Source of the DNA: Delphinus delphis
Taxonomy: Eukaryota > Chordata > Mammalia > Artiodactyla > Delphinidae
Length of the DNA: 64,000 nucleotides
NCBI RefSeq assembly: GCF_949987515.2
Contig: NC_082700.1
Location: forward strand, 35,923,380 to 35,987,379
Direction: 5' to 3'
The notes below the pieces were generated by a model, which saw only the letters and a program-made list of their open reading frames with translations, ran no database searches and was not told where the DNA came from. A program made the position numbers and the translations under genes. Below are positions 11,467-22,218 of the stretch, piece after piece (within the stretch, counting starts at the first letter, position 1; each line of letters begins with the position of its first letter).

Positions 11467-13034
11467 TATATGTGTTTTTTGTTTGTTGGATTTTCTTTTG
11501 CTCCAGGTCATGGATTTTTATAACTATTTTCATATTACTTCATTTTCATCAGAGAAAGTGAATTTTTTCCACGTTTGGTGTGCATTCAAGTTTTTCTATA
11601 TACACTTGAGCTGATGTTTTTCTAAGCACAAAATATTTATTTTAAAATATTATATATTGGAATTCTGAATATGTCTTTCATAATTTTTCCTTGAGTTGCT
11701 AAAAAAGGTACCTTTATTTTAATGAGTAAAAGCAGTGGCTTTAGAATTCAACTATTCCATATAATATATTTATTTGCTGTTTTATTCTATTCAAACTAAT
11801 AAATCTCTCTGTTAAATAGTTATATCATCTTTAAAATGAGAATATATTTCCCTATCCAAAGGATCATTCAGAGGATTCAATTAAATAAGGAATGGCAAGT
11901 GATATTGTAGTCATACATAGAATTCAAAATATGTTAGTTATCATTATTATTAATTTTTGTTTATTAAAAAGTCTTGATAAATATTTTCAAATCCAATTGT
12001 GAAATTATTAAGCTAATTTTGCCTGGTGCATAATATTTCATGGTTTTTATCTATTTGTTGGAGTACCACTTAATCATTATATTTGCCAATATTATTGCAA
12101 CACCAACTTGATTTTTGTTGTTTTCTTTTCCATTCAAGTTTTTTTTTTCTATTCCTTGATTTTCAAACTCCATTATAATAATATTTCAGAAATATATTTT
12201 GAAAAGTGCATAAAGTTAATTTTTTTACCCATTTTTGTGAGTTTAATCCACTTTTTGTTTTGAATTGTATTTACTGAATATTTACATTTATTTTTTCTAT
12301 ATTATTTAATATTTTCTCTTTAGAATGCATTCCAAATACTTCAATACATTTCTTCTTCTCTGTTTTGTGTCTTTTCTTCACTCTTTTTATCTCTCTGTTA
12401 ATTTGTGAATTAATTATAATGTATTAGTATTCCTGAACTATTTATATTTCTTGCTATACATATCTCACATAATGTTTTCATACCATAGTCTACATTTATT
12501 TGTTGCCTCTGAATTTAACTAGAAATTTAGAACATTTTAACTTTCCTTTGGACCTTCCTCTCTTCTTGTTCACAAACTTGAGACCTAGTCTTTTAGTTAA
12601 ATCTTATTTTCTACCCATTCAAGTTTTCATATTAATCACAATTTTATCTACATAAATTTGCCGATTACTATGTTCATCTTCACATCTTGTATCCTATTTC
12701 TTTTTGCTAGTTTAATTTTGTCATTTATTAAATTTTCCTTATTATCATAGTTTTTCAGTAAGCGTCTTCAATACAGTCAGCTAGGAAAATATTCCAGATT
12801 TACACATACTTCTTTTTATGCTTTGACACTGTCATCTATTGTTACTGATTGGAAATCTCTTTTCAATCTATTTCCTATTATTTCATAGGAAAATCTGCTT
12901 TATATCATTTCCCTATGGATAGATATGTTTTCATTGTATCCTTTCTAATATGCAGCATTTTAAATACCCCTTTTGGCCATGTTTGCTATTTCTTATCAAT
13001 CTGAATGTCTCTTCAATTCTATAATATTCTTCAC

Positions 13035-13244
13035 TTTTTTTTTTTTTTTTTGTGGTATGTGGGCCTCTCACTGTTGTGGCCTCACCCATTGTGGAGCATA
13101 GGCTCCGGATGCGCAGGCTCAGCAACCATGGCTCACGGGCCCAGCCACTCCACGGCATGTGGGATCTTCCTGGACCGGGGCACAAACCCATGTCCCCTGC
13201 ATCGGCAGGTGGACTCCCAACCACTGTGCCACCAGGGAAGCCCC
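13035..13244 (-). mobile_element. CHR-family SINE (short form), antisense
   Basis: A T17 tail, 'gtatgtgggcctctcactgt', 'ccatggctcacgggcccagc', 'gggatcttcctggaccgggg' and the head end 'ccaccagggaagcccc'. It is about 210 bp, the short form seen again at 33376, 36371 and 52309. No clear target duplication was found. Confidence 0.9.
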
Positions 13245-13500
13245 AACAATTACCTTTTAAAATTATTTTTCTCATCTTTCTCATTTCTTTCCTTCACAGT
13301 ATCTTCTTTTGCCTTAACTGATGTTTTTATTTTCTATGTCTAATATCTAATTGAGAGTATTCTTCCAAGATTATTTTACTTACTACTGGTTTATGGCTGT
13401 CTCTCTAAGAGCCTTTGCCATTGATTATTTCTGGTAGCTTGTAGGTCCTGAAGCAGTTGCCTTTGCTAGCTTATGAGTGCAATATTTGTCCTTCCCTCAT

Positions 13501-15215
13501 TGATGAGAAAGCATTAATGAAGCTGTAGGTACAAGCCAAGATAATAGCTTGTTCATTGTTACGGCTTTAAATTTCTTTTGCAATTCAGTTGCTAGGAGGC
13601 TTACCTCTTTATTTTCATCTTTGATATGGAATATATATATATATATATATATTCCATATATATATGTAGATTCATTAGTAAATTCTGCCTTGTTCAACAC
13701 TGAATTTATTCTAAAGCCATTCGTAATTTGTACATTATTTTATAAGGTAAAAATCATTAGCATTTCAGGTCAAAACAAATATTACCTTAATTGTTTTAAT
13801 ATGACTGTTGTGGCAAATTTTGGAGAACAAAGTTAAGATAGCTATATAGCTTGCAGGGAAATTTTGTAATCAAAAAGCTGGTTATAGGTCTAAGGAAAAA
13901 AATGCTAAGAAGTCAAATATACGTGTCTTTTATTTAAATCTAAGCTGATTGGGGTATTATAGAGTCTGAATTCAATATTTTCAGATTAGAATATTTTTCA
14001 ATGACAAAAAAGAAATATCAAATGTCTTATTCTCCTAATCAACAAGTACTTGATTTATTTAATAATATACCAGACAGAAAATCTAATGAACTGGTTTGAG
14101 TGTACCTGGAATGAATCATCAATGTATCATCAAAATAAATATTTACAGGAACATTTATAACCATCTAACTACTCATGACCTTCCTTATTTTGTTGTATTA
14201 ACTCCCTAAATAATATTTCACTGAAAAAATATTAATAAGACAACAACATAGAGTGTTGCTAAATACCCCTGTGTTAGGACCATTCTGGAAAGCAGGAGAG
14301 AAGTGAGAGGAGTAAGGTTAAAGTAATAATGAAGAAGTTATTTGATCTGTTACCCAATTTTTAGAATTATCTGTGGAAATGTTGGAAACTTTATAGGTGT
14401 GCTTACCATTAAATTTATTCACATTTCTCACTTTTTTAGAGGATCCAAAAGTAACTTTTTAAAAGAATGACTGCAGTTATGGACACATCATGTAAGCAAT
14501 AAAGAATTTTTTTTCTAGTAATCACAGCTGCTAGAGAGAAAGGTGGCAGGCAGAAGCAGCAGGACAGCAGCAGGAAAGCCATCTGCTTCACAGACAGCAA
14601 TATGTAATTCTTTGGGATTGTTGATTAAACAAGTCAATTCAACTTTTTTTTTTTTTTGAGAAAAATCTTCTGAGATCATAAATTCAGTCAGTAGGTCATT
14701 TGTTATCAATAAAAGGAGATCTTCATTTTAGTTTTACATTTCTTCCTATGTTAAGCTGCTCCTGGTTGATGGTCCTATCTAACATTATTGGATTTACAGA
14801 CAATGCTACCTTATTTTCATATGAACTATGTAATCAATTATGGACAGTCCATGTCATAATTTCACTCATCTCACCTAGAAGATTATGTTAGATATAATTT
14901 GTTAGATGATATTAAAACATATAAAATAACCATATGAATACCTGGAGTTAATTATCAATAATGTGCATTACTTACGTTAGTTTTCTTCCTGATTACATCA
15001 TCACTTCATCAAGAAGAGAAGTGGAAAAATAATTAAGTCCACAATGATCAACTTGGGTAGAAAATAGATTAGAGCCCTAACTAAAACTTTTGTGAAGATT
15101 TTCCTGTAAGTTTCTTTCTTATAACCAATAAAAATGACAATTTGGCCCCTTACCAACAACTCTTTAAAAATGATTTTAACTTGATCACTGATAAAAATTG
15201 AGTAAAGAATGGTAT
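13501..15215. other. AT-rich, nothing identified except an AT palindrome
   Basis: Holds the perfect palindrome at 13624-13659 (listed separately). The block 14515-14600 is purine-rich with several 'gcagca/ggcagg' words but shows no gene or known repeat. Confidence 0.4.
13624..13659. repeat. Perfect 36-bp palindrome around (AT)11
   Basis: 'atatgga', then (AT)11, then 'tccatat': each half is the exact reverse complement of the other, centred between 13641 and 13642. It could extrude as a hairpin or cruciform; likely a product of AT-microsatellite growth. Confidence 0.9.
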
Positions 15216-17091
15216 GGGCAGTCAAGGAAGATGGCAGAAGAGTAAGACATGGAGATCACCTTCCTCCCCACAGATATATCAGAAATACATCTACACGTGG
15301 AACAACTCCTACGGAACACCTACTGAATGCTGGCAGAAAACCTCAGACCTCCCAAAAGGCAAAAAACTCCCCACATACCTGGGTAGGGCAAAAGAAAAAA
15401 GAATAAACAGAGACAAAAGAATAGGGACAGGACCTGCACCAGTGGGAGGGAGCCCTGAAGGAGGAAAGGTTTCCACACACTAGGAAGCACCTTCATGGGC
15501 GGAGACTGTGGGTGGCGGAAGGGGAAAGCTTCAGAGCTGCGGAGGAGAGCACAGCGACAGGGGTGCGGAGAGCAAAGCAGAGAGATTCCCGCACAGAGGA
15601 TCGGTGCCAACCTGGACTCACCAGCCCGAGAAGCTTGTCTGCTCACCTGCTGGGGCGGGTGGGGCTGGGAGCTGAGGCTCAGGCTTCTGTCTGCACCATG
15701 GTTAGCTGGGAGGGAGTCCGTGGAAAAGTCTGGACCTGCCGAAGAGGCAAGAGACTTTTTCTTCCCTGTTTCCTGGTGCACGAGGAGAGGGGATTAAGAG
15801 CACTGCTTAAAGGAGTTCCAGAGATGGGTGTGAGCCACAGCTAACAGCGCAGACCCCAGAGACAGGCATGAGATGCTAAGGCTGCTGCTGCTGCCATCAA
15901 GAAGCCTGTGTGCGAGCACAGGTCACTACCCACACCTCCCTTCCGGGGAGCCTGTGCAGCCCACCACTGCCAGGGTCCGGGATCCAGGGACAACTTCCCC
16001 AGGAGAATGTATGACATACCTCAGGCAGGTGCAACGTCACACCAGCCTCTGCCACTGCAGGCTCGTACAGCAGAGTGCCCCTCCCTCCCCCCAGACTGAG
16101 TGAGCCAGAACCCCTGAATCAGCGGTTCCTTTAACCCCATCCAGTCTGAGCAAAGAACAGATATCCTCTGGTGACTTACAAGCAGAGGTGGGACCAAATC
16201 CAAAGCTGAACCCTGGGAGCTGTGCGAACAAAGAAGAGAAAGGGAAATCTCTCCCAGCAGCCTCAGGAGCAGAAGATTAAATCTCCACAATCAACTTGAT
16301 GTACCCTGCATCTGTGGAATACCTGAATAGACAACGAATCATTCCAAATTGAGGAGGTGGACTTTGAGAGGAATATTTATTATTTTTTTCCCCTTTTCCT
16401 CTTTTTGTGAGTGTATATGTGTGAGATTTTGTCTGTATAGCTTTGATTTCACCATTTCTCCTAGGATTCTGTCTTTTTTTTTTTTTTTAACTTTTTAAAA
16501 ACATTTTTTTCTTATATAATTATTTTTTATTTCAATAACTTTATTTTATTTTATCTTCTTTCTTTCTTTAATTTTTCTCCCTTTTGTTCTGAGCCGTGTG
16601 GATGAAAGGCTCTTGGTGCTGCAGCCAGGAGTCAGTGCTGTGCCTCTGAGGTGGGAGAGCCAAATTCAGGACACTGCTCCACAAGAGTCTGCCCAGTTCC
16701 ATGTAATATCAAATGGGGAAAATCTCCCAGAGATCTCCATCTCAATACCAACACCCAGCTACACTCAATGACCAGCAAGCTACAGTGCTAGACACCCTAT
16801 GCCAAACAACTTGCAAGACAGGAACATAGCCCTACCCATTAGCTGAGAGGCTGCCAAAAATCACAATAAGTCTACAGACACCAGCAAACACACCACCAGA
16901 TGTGGACCTGTCCACCAGAAAGACAAGATCCATCCTCATCCACCAGAACACAGGAACTAGTCCCCTCCACCAGGAAGCCTACTCAACCCACTGAACCAAA
17001 TTTAGCCACTGGGGACTGGCACCAAAAAGAGTGGGAACTACGAACCTGAAGCCTGCAAAAAGGAGACCCCAAACACAGTAAGATAAGCCAA
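15216..17091 (+). promoter_or_regulatory. L1 5' UTR with internal promoter
   Basis: In L1s this region drives transcription from the element's own first base. The first 900 bases are GC-rich with scattered CpGs (for example 15540-15620). The inner part 16380-16570 is T-rich and forms the A-rich block of the minus-strand copy. It contains the upstream frame at 16701-16994. No promoter activity can be claimed for this decayed copy. Confidence 0.6.
16701..16994 (+). other. 97-codon upstream frame in L1 5' UTR, broken copy
   Basis: ATG at 16701, terminal TGA at 16992-16994, 98 triplets including the stop, exactly as in the minus-strand copy (261-554). By my count 71 of 97 positions are identical and no indel separates the two. 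Two internal stops are present, at codon 2 (TAA) and codon 43 (TAG). The gap to the ORF1 start position is 97 bases in both copies. Confidence 0.4.
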
Positions 17092-17986
17092 ATAAGAAGA
17101 CAGAAAAACCCACAACAGTTGAAGGAGCAAGATAAAAACCCATGAGACCTAACAAATGAAGAGGAAATAGGCAGTCTACCTGAAAAACAATTCAGAATAA
17201 TGATAGTAAAGATAACCCAAAATCTTGCAAATAGAATAGAGAAAATGCAAGAAACATTTAACAAGGACCTAGAAGAACTAAAGATGAAACAAGTTATTAT
17301 GAACAACACAATAAATAAAATTAAAAATACTCTAGAAGGGATCAATAGCTGAATAACTGAGGCAGAAGAATGCATAAGTGACCTGGAAGATAAAATAGTG
17401 GAAATAACTACTGCAGAGCAGAATGAAGAAAAAAAAAATGAAAAGAACTGAGGACAGTCTCAGAGACCTCTGGGACAACATAAAACACACCAACATTTGA
17501 ATTATAGGGGTTCCAGAAGAAGAAGAGAAAAAGAAAGGGACTGAGAAAATATTTGAAGAGATTATAGTTGAAAACTTCCCTAATATGGGAAAGGAAAGAG
17601 TTAATCAAGTCCAGGAAACACATAGAGTCCCATACAGAATAAATCCAAGGAGAAACATTCCAAGACACATATTAATCAAACTGTCAAAAATTAAATACAA
17701 AGAAAACATATTAAAAGCAGCAAGGGAAAAACAACAAATAACAAACAAGGGAATCCCCATAAGGTTAACAGCTGATCTTTCAGCAGAAACTTTGCAAGCT
17801 AGAAGGCACTGGCAGGATATATTTAAAGTTATGAAGGAGAAACACCTACAGCCAAGAATATACTGCTGAGGAAGGATCTCTCTCAGATTTGGTGGAGAAA
17901 TTAAAACCTTTACCGACAAGCAAAAGCTGAGAGAGTTCGGCACCACCAAACCAGCTTTACAACAAATGCTAAAGGATCTTCTTTAG
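17092..17986 (+). pseudogene. L1 ORF1 (RNA-binding chaperone), inactivated
   Basis: The expected start codon is ATA (17092-17094) followed by RRQKNPQQLKEQDKN. The order of parts is L1 ORF1: an acidic N-terminus with EEIGSLPEK, then an LANRIEKMQETFNKDLEELK coiled-coil stretch, then, after a frame change near the A9 run at about 17430-17440, the RNA-binding and C-terminal region. The latter is visible in one open frame at 17585-17868, with ENFPNMGKERVNQVQETHR and LTADLSAETLQARRHWQ. There are in-frame stops early (TGA after QDKNP), at LEGINS* and after HLQPRIYC. The terminal stop TAG is at 17984-17986. Total length is about 298 codons, somewhat shorter than primate ORF1. Confidence 0.85.
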
Positions 17987-18044
17987 GCAAGAAACAAAAG
18001 AGAAGGAAAAAACCTACAATAACAAACCCAAAACAATTAGGAAA

Positions 18045-21000
18045 ATGGGAATAGGAACATGCATATTGATAATTACCTTAAATGTAAATAGACTAAATGC
18101 TCCCACTGAAAGACACAGACTGGCTGAAAGGAAACAAAAACAAGACACATATAAATGCTGTCTACAAGAGACCCACTTCAGACCTAGAGACACATACAGA
18201 CTGAAAGTGAGGGGATGGAAAAATATATTCTATGCAAATGGAAACCAAAAGAAAGTTGTAGTAGCAATTCTCATATCAGACAAAATAGACGTTAAAATAA
18301 AGACTATTAGAAGACACAAAGAAGACACTACATAATGATTAAGGGATTCATCCAAGAAGAAGATATAAAAATTGTAAATATTTATGCACCCAACATAGGA
18401 GCACTTCAATACATAAGGCAAATACTAACAGCCATAAAAGGGGAAATCAACAGTAACACATTCATAGTAGCAGACTTTAACACCCCACTTTGACCAATGG
18501 ACAGAGCATCCAAAATGAAAATAAATAAGGAAAGACAAGCTTTATATGATACATTAAACAATATGGACTTAATTTATATATATAGGACATTCCATCCAAA
18601 AACAACAGAATACAATTTTTCTCAAGTGCTCATGGACCATTCTCCAATATAGGGTCACAAATCAAGTCTTGGTAAATTTAAGAAAATTGAAATTGTAACA
18701 AGTATCTTTTCTGACCACAACGCCATGAGATTAGATGTCAATTACAGGAAAAGATCTGTAAAAAATACAAACACATGGAGGCTAAAGAATACACTACTTA
18801 ATAACGAAGTGATCACTGAAGAAATCAAAGAGAAAATCAAAACATACCTAGAAACAAATGACAAAGGAGACACGATGACCCAAAACCTATCGGATGCAGC
18901 AAAAGCAGTTCTAATAGAGAAGTTTATAGCCAAACAATCCTACCTTAAGAAAAAGGAAACATCTCAAATAAACAACATAACCTTGCACGAGAAAGAAGAA
19001 GAGAAAAGCCCAAAGTTAGCAGAAGGAAAGAAATCATAAAGATCAGATCAGAAATAAATGAAAAACAAATGAAGAAAACAATAGCAAAGATCCATAAAAC
19101 TAATAGCTGGTTCTTTGAGAAGATAAACAAAATTGATAAACCATTAGCCAGACTTATCAAGGAAAAAAGGAAGAAGATTCAAATCAATAGAATTCGAAAT
19201 GAAAAAGGAGAAGTAACAACTGACATTGCAGAAATACAAAAGATCATGAGAGATTACTACAAGCAACTTTATGCCAATAAAATGGACAACCGGAAGAAAT
19301 GGACAAACTCTTAGAAATGCACAACCTGTCAAGACTGAACCAGGAAGAAATAGAAAATATGAACAGACCAATCACAAGCACTGAAATTGAACCTGTGATT
19401 AAAAATCTTCCAACAAATGAAAGCTCAGGACCAGATGGCTTCACAGGCGAATTCTATCAAACATTTAGAGAAGAGCTAACACCTATCCTTCTCAAATTCT
19501 TCCAAAATATAGCAGAGGGATGAACACTCCCAAAGTCATTCTATAAGGCCACCATCACCCTGATACCAAAACCAGACAAAGGTGTCACAAAGAAAGAAAA
19601 CTACAGGCCAATATCACTGATGAACATAGATGCAAAAATCCTCAACAAAAGACTACCAAAGAGAATCCAATAGCACATTAAAAGGATCATACACCATGAT
19701 CAAGTGGGGTTTATTCCAGGAATGCAAGGATTCTTCAATATATGCAAAACAATCAACGTGATACACCATATTAACAAATTGAAGGATAAAAACCTTATGA
19801 TCATCTCAATAGATGCAGAGAAAGCTTTTGACAAAATTCAACACCCATTTATGATAAAACCCCTGCAGAAAGTAGGCATAGAGGGAACTTTCCTCAACAT
19901 AATAAAGGCCATATGTGACAAACCTACAACCAACGTCATCCTCAACGGTGAAAAACTGAAACCATTTCCACTAAGATCAGGAACAGGACAAGGTTGCTCA
20001 CTCTTACCACTCTTATTCAACATAGTTTTGGAAGTTTTAGCCACAGCAATCAGAGAAGAAAAGGAAATAAAAGGAATCCAAGTCGGAAAAGAAGAAGTAA
20101 AGCTGTCACTGTTTGCAGATGACATGATATTATACATAGAGTATCCTAAAGATGCTACCAGAAAACTACTAGAGCTAATCAAAGAATTTGGGAAAGTAGC
20201 AGGATACAAAATTAATGCACAGAAATATCTGGCATTCCTATACATTAATGATGAAAAATCTGAAAGTGAAATCAAGGAAACACTCCCATTTACCATTGCA
20301 ACAAAAAGAATAAAGTATCTAGGAATAAACCTACCGAAGGTGACAAAAGACCTGTATGCAGAAATTTATAAGACACTGATGAAATAAATTAAAGATGATA
20401 CAAATAGGTGGAGAGATATACTGTGTTCTTGGATTGGAAGAATCAACATTGTGAAAATGACTCTACTACCCAAAGTAATCTACAGATTCAATGCAATCCC
20501 TATGAAACTACCACTGGCATTTTCCACAGAACTAGAACAAAAAATTTCACAATTTGTATGGAAACATAAAAGACACTGAATAGCCAAAGCAATCTTGAGA
20601 ACAGAAAATGGAGCTGGAAGAATCAGGCTCCCTGACTTCAGACTATACTACAAAGCTACAGTAATCAAGACAGTATGGTACTTGCACAAAAACAGAAATA
20701 TAGATCAATGGAACAGGGTAGAAAGCCCCGAGATAAACCCACGCACATATGGTAAACTTATCTTTGATAAAGGAGGCAGGAATGTACAGTAGAGAAAGGA
20801 CAGCTCTTCAATAAGTGATGCTGGGAAAACTGGACAGGTATATGTAAAATTATGGGACTAGAACACTCTCTAACATCATATACAAAAATAAGTTCAAAAT
20901 GGATTAAAGACCTAAATGTATGGCCAGAAACTATCAAACTCTTAGAGGAAAACATAGGCAGAACACTCTATGACATAAATCACAGCAAGATCCTTTGTGA

Positions 21001-21836
21001 CCCACCTCCTAGAGAAATGGAAATAAAAACAAAAATAAACAAATGGGACCCAATGAAACGTCAAAGCTTTTGCACAGCAAAGGAAACCATAAACAAGACC
21101 AAAAGACAACCCTTAGAATGGGAGAAAATATTTGCAAATGGAGCAACTGACAAAGGATTAGTCTCCTAAATTTCAAGCATCTCATGCAGCTCAATAAGAA
21201 AAAAACAAAGAACCCAATCCAAAAATGGGCAGAAGACCTATATAGACATTTCTCCAAAGAAGATATACAGATTGCAAGCAAACACATGAAAGAATACTCA
21301 ACATCATTAAGCATTAGAGAAATGCAAATCAAAATTACTATGAGATATCATCTCACTCCAGTCAGAATGGCCATCATCAAAATATCTAGAAACAATAAAT
21401 GCTGGAGAGGGTGTGGAGAAAAGGGAACATTCTTGCACAGCTGGTGGGAATGTAAATTGATACACAGCCACTATGGAGAACAGTGTGGAGGTTCCTTAAA
21501 AAACTACAAATAGAACTACCATATGACCCAGTAATCCCACTACTGGGCATATACCCTGAGAAAACCATAATTCAAAAATAGTCATTTACCAAAATGTTCA
21601 TTGCAGCTCTATTTACAATAGCCAAGAGATGGAAAAAACCTAAGTGTCCATCATTGGATGAATGGATTAAGAAGATGTGGCACATATATACAATGGAACA
21701 TTACTCAGCCATAAAAAGAAACGAAATTGAGCTATTTGTAATGAGGTGGATGGACCTAGAGTCTGTCATACAGAGTGAAGTAAGTCAGAAAGAAAAAGAC
21801 AAATACCGTATGCTAACACATATATATGGAATCTAA
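18045..21836 (+). pseudogene. L1 ORF2 (endonuclease and reverse transcriptase), inactivated
   Basis: ATG at 18045 opens an AP-like endonuclease domain: TLNVNRLNAPTERHRL, then LQETHF, which holds the expected catalytic Glu. The frame breaks near 18335 and there is a further stop at 18491-18493. The reverse transcriptase is best preserved at 19704-20387: [12 protein letters not shown] (first catalytic Asp motif), [15 protein letters not shown], and the active-site FADD at 20112-20123. Later pieces cover the Cys-rich C-terminus ([21 protein letters not shown] at 21384-21450 has the expected zinc-knuckle cysteines). The frame ends with the HIYGI stop at 21836. In L1 this protein nicks target DNA and primes reverse transcription there; multiple stops and frameshifts rule that out here. 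Confidence 0.9.
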
Positions 21837-22218
21837 GGAAAGAAAAAAAATATGTCATGAAGAACCTAGGGGTAAAACAGGAATAAAGAGACAGACGTCC
21901 TAGAGAATGGACTTGAGGATATGGGGAGGGTGAAGGGTAAGCTGTGAGAAAGTGAGAGAGTGGCATAGACATATATACACTACCAAACGTAAAATAGATA
22001 GCTAGTGGGAAGCAGCCCCATAGCACAGGGAGATCAACTCTGTGCTTTGTGACCACCTAGAAGTGTATGATAGAGAAGGTGGGAGAGAGGGAGATGCAAG
22101 AGGGAAGAGATATGGAAACACGTATATGTATAACTGATTTACTGTGTTATAAATCAGAAACTGGCACAACATTGTAAAGCAATTATACTCCAATAAAGAT
22201 GTAAAAAAAAAAAAAAAA

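Larger units (their letters stand above)
10820..13500 (-). mobile_element. Antisense L1M debris, interrupted by two SINEs
   Basis: T-rich sequence that in reverse complement recalls old L1 ORF2 and neighbouring L1 sequence, best seen at 10970-11060 ('aaatctctttattttttaaa ... gcatataaattttcctctaag'). The later part 11480-13030 is compatible with the same origin but is more diverged, and I am less sure of it. Two CHR SINEs (11161-11466 and 13035-13244) sit inside. No reading frame is intact. Confidence 0.45.
15216..22218 (+). mobile_element. Full-length but inactivated young L1 retrotransposon
   Basis: About 7.0 kb in the order 5' UTR (15216-17091), ORF1 (17092-17986), 58-base spacer, ORF2 (18045-21836), 3' UTR, poly(A) signal AATAAA (22192-22197) and A16 tail (22203-22218). 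The 5' start 'gtcaaggaagatggcagaag' corresponds to the start of the minus-strand copy near 2200, which argues against 5' truncation. Both ORFs carry stops and frameshifts, so it cannot move by its own proteins. I compared the flanks and found no convincing target-site duplication, perhaps because it has decayed. It is a sister of the copies at 1-2200 and 62825-63500. Confidence 0.93.

Noticed and set aside
13005..13343. 112- and 117-codon frames on both strands
   Set aside because: They cross the CHR SINE; similar frames recur at 33266, 36403 and 52259 wherever the same SINE lies.
19838..20296. 152-codon minus-strand frame
   Set aside because: Shadow of the L1 reverse transcriptase frame on the opposite strand.
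15216..22218. Possible active L1
   Set aside because: The ORF1 start is ATA, and both ORFs contain stops and frameshifts, so it is not autonomous.
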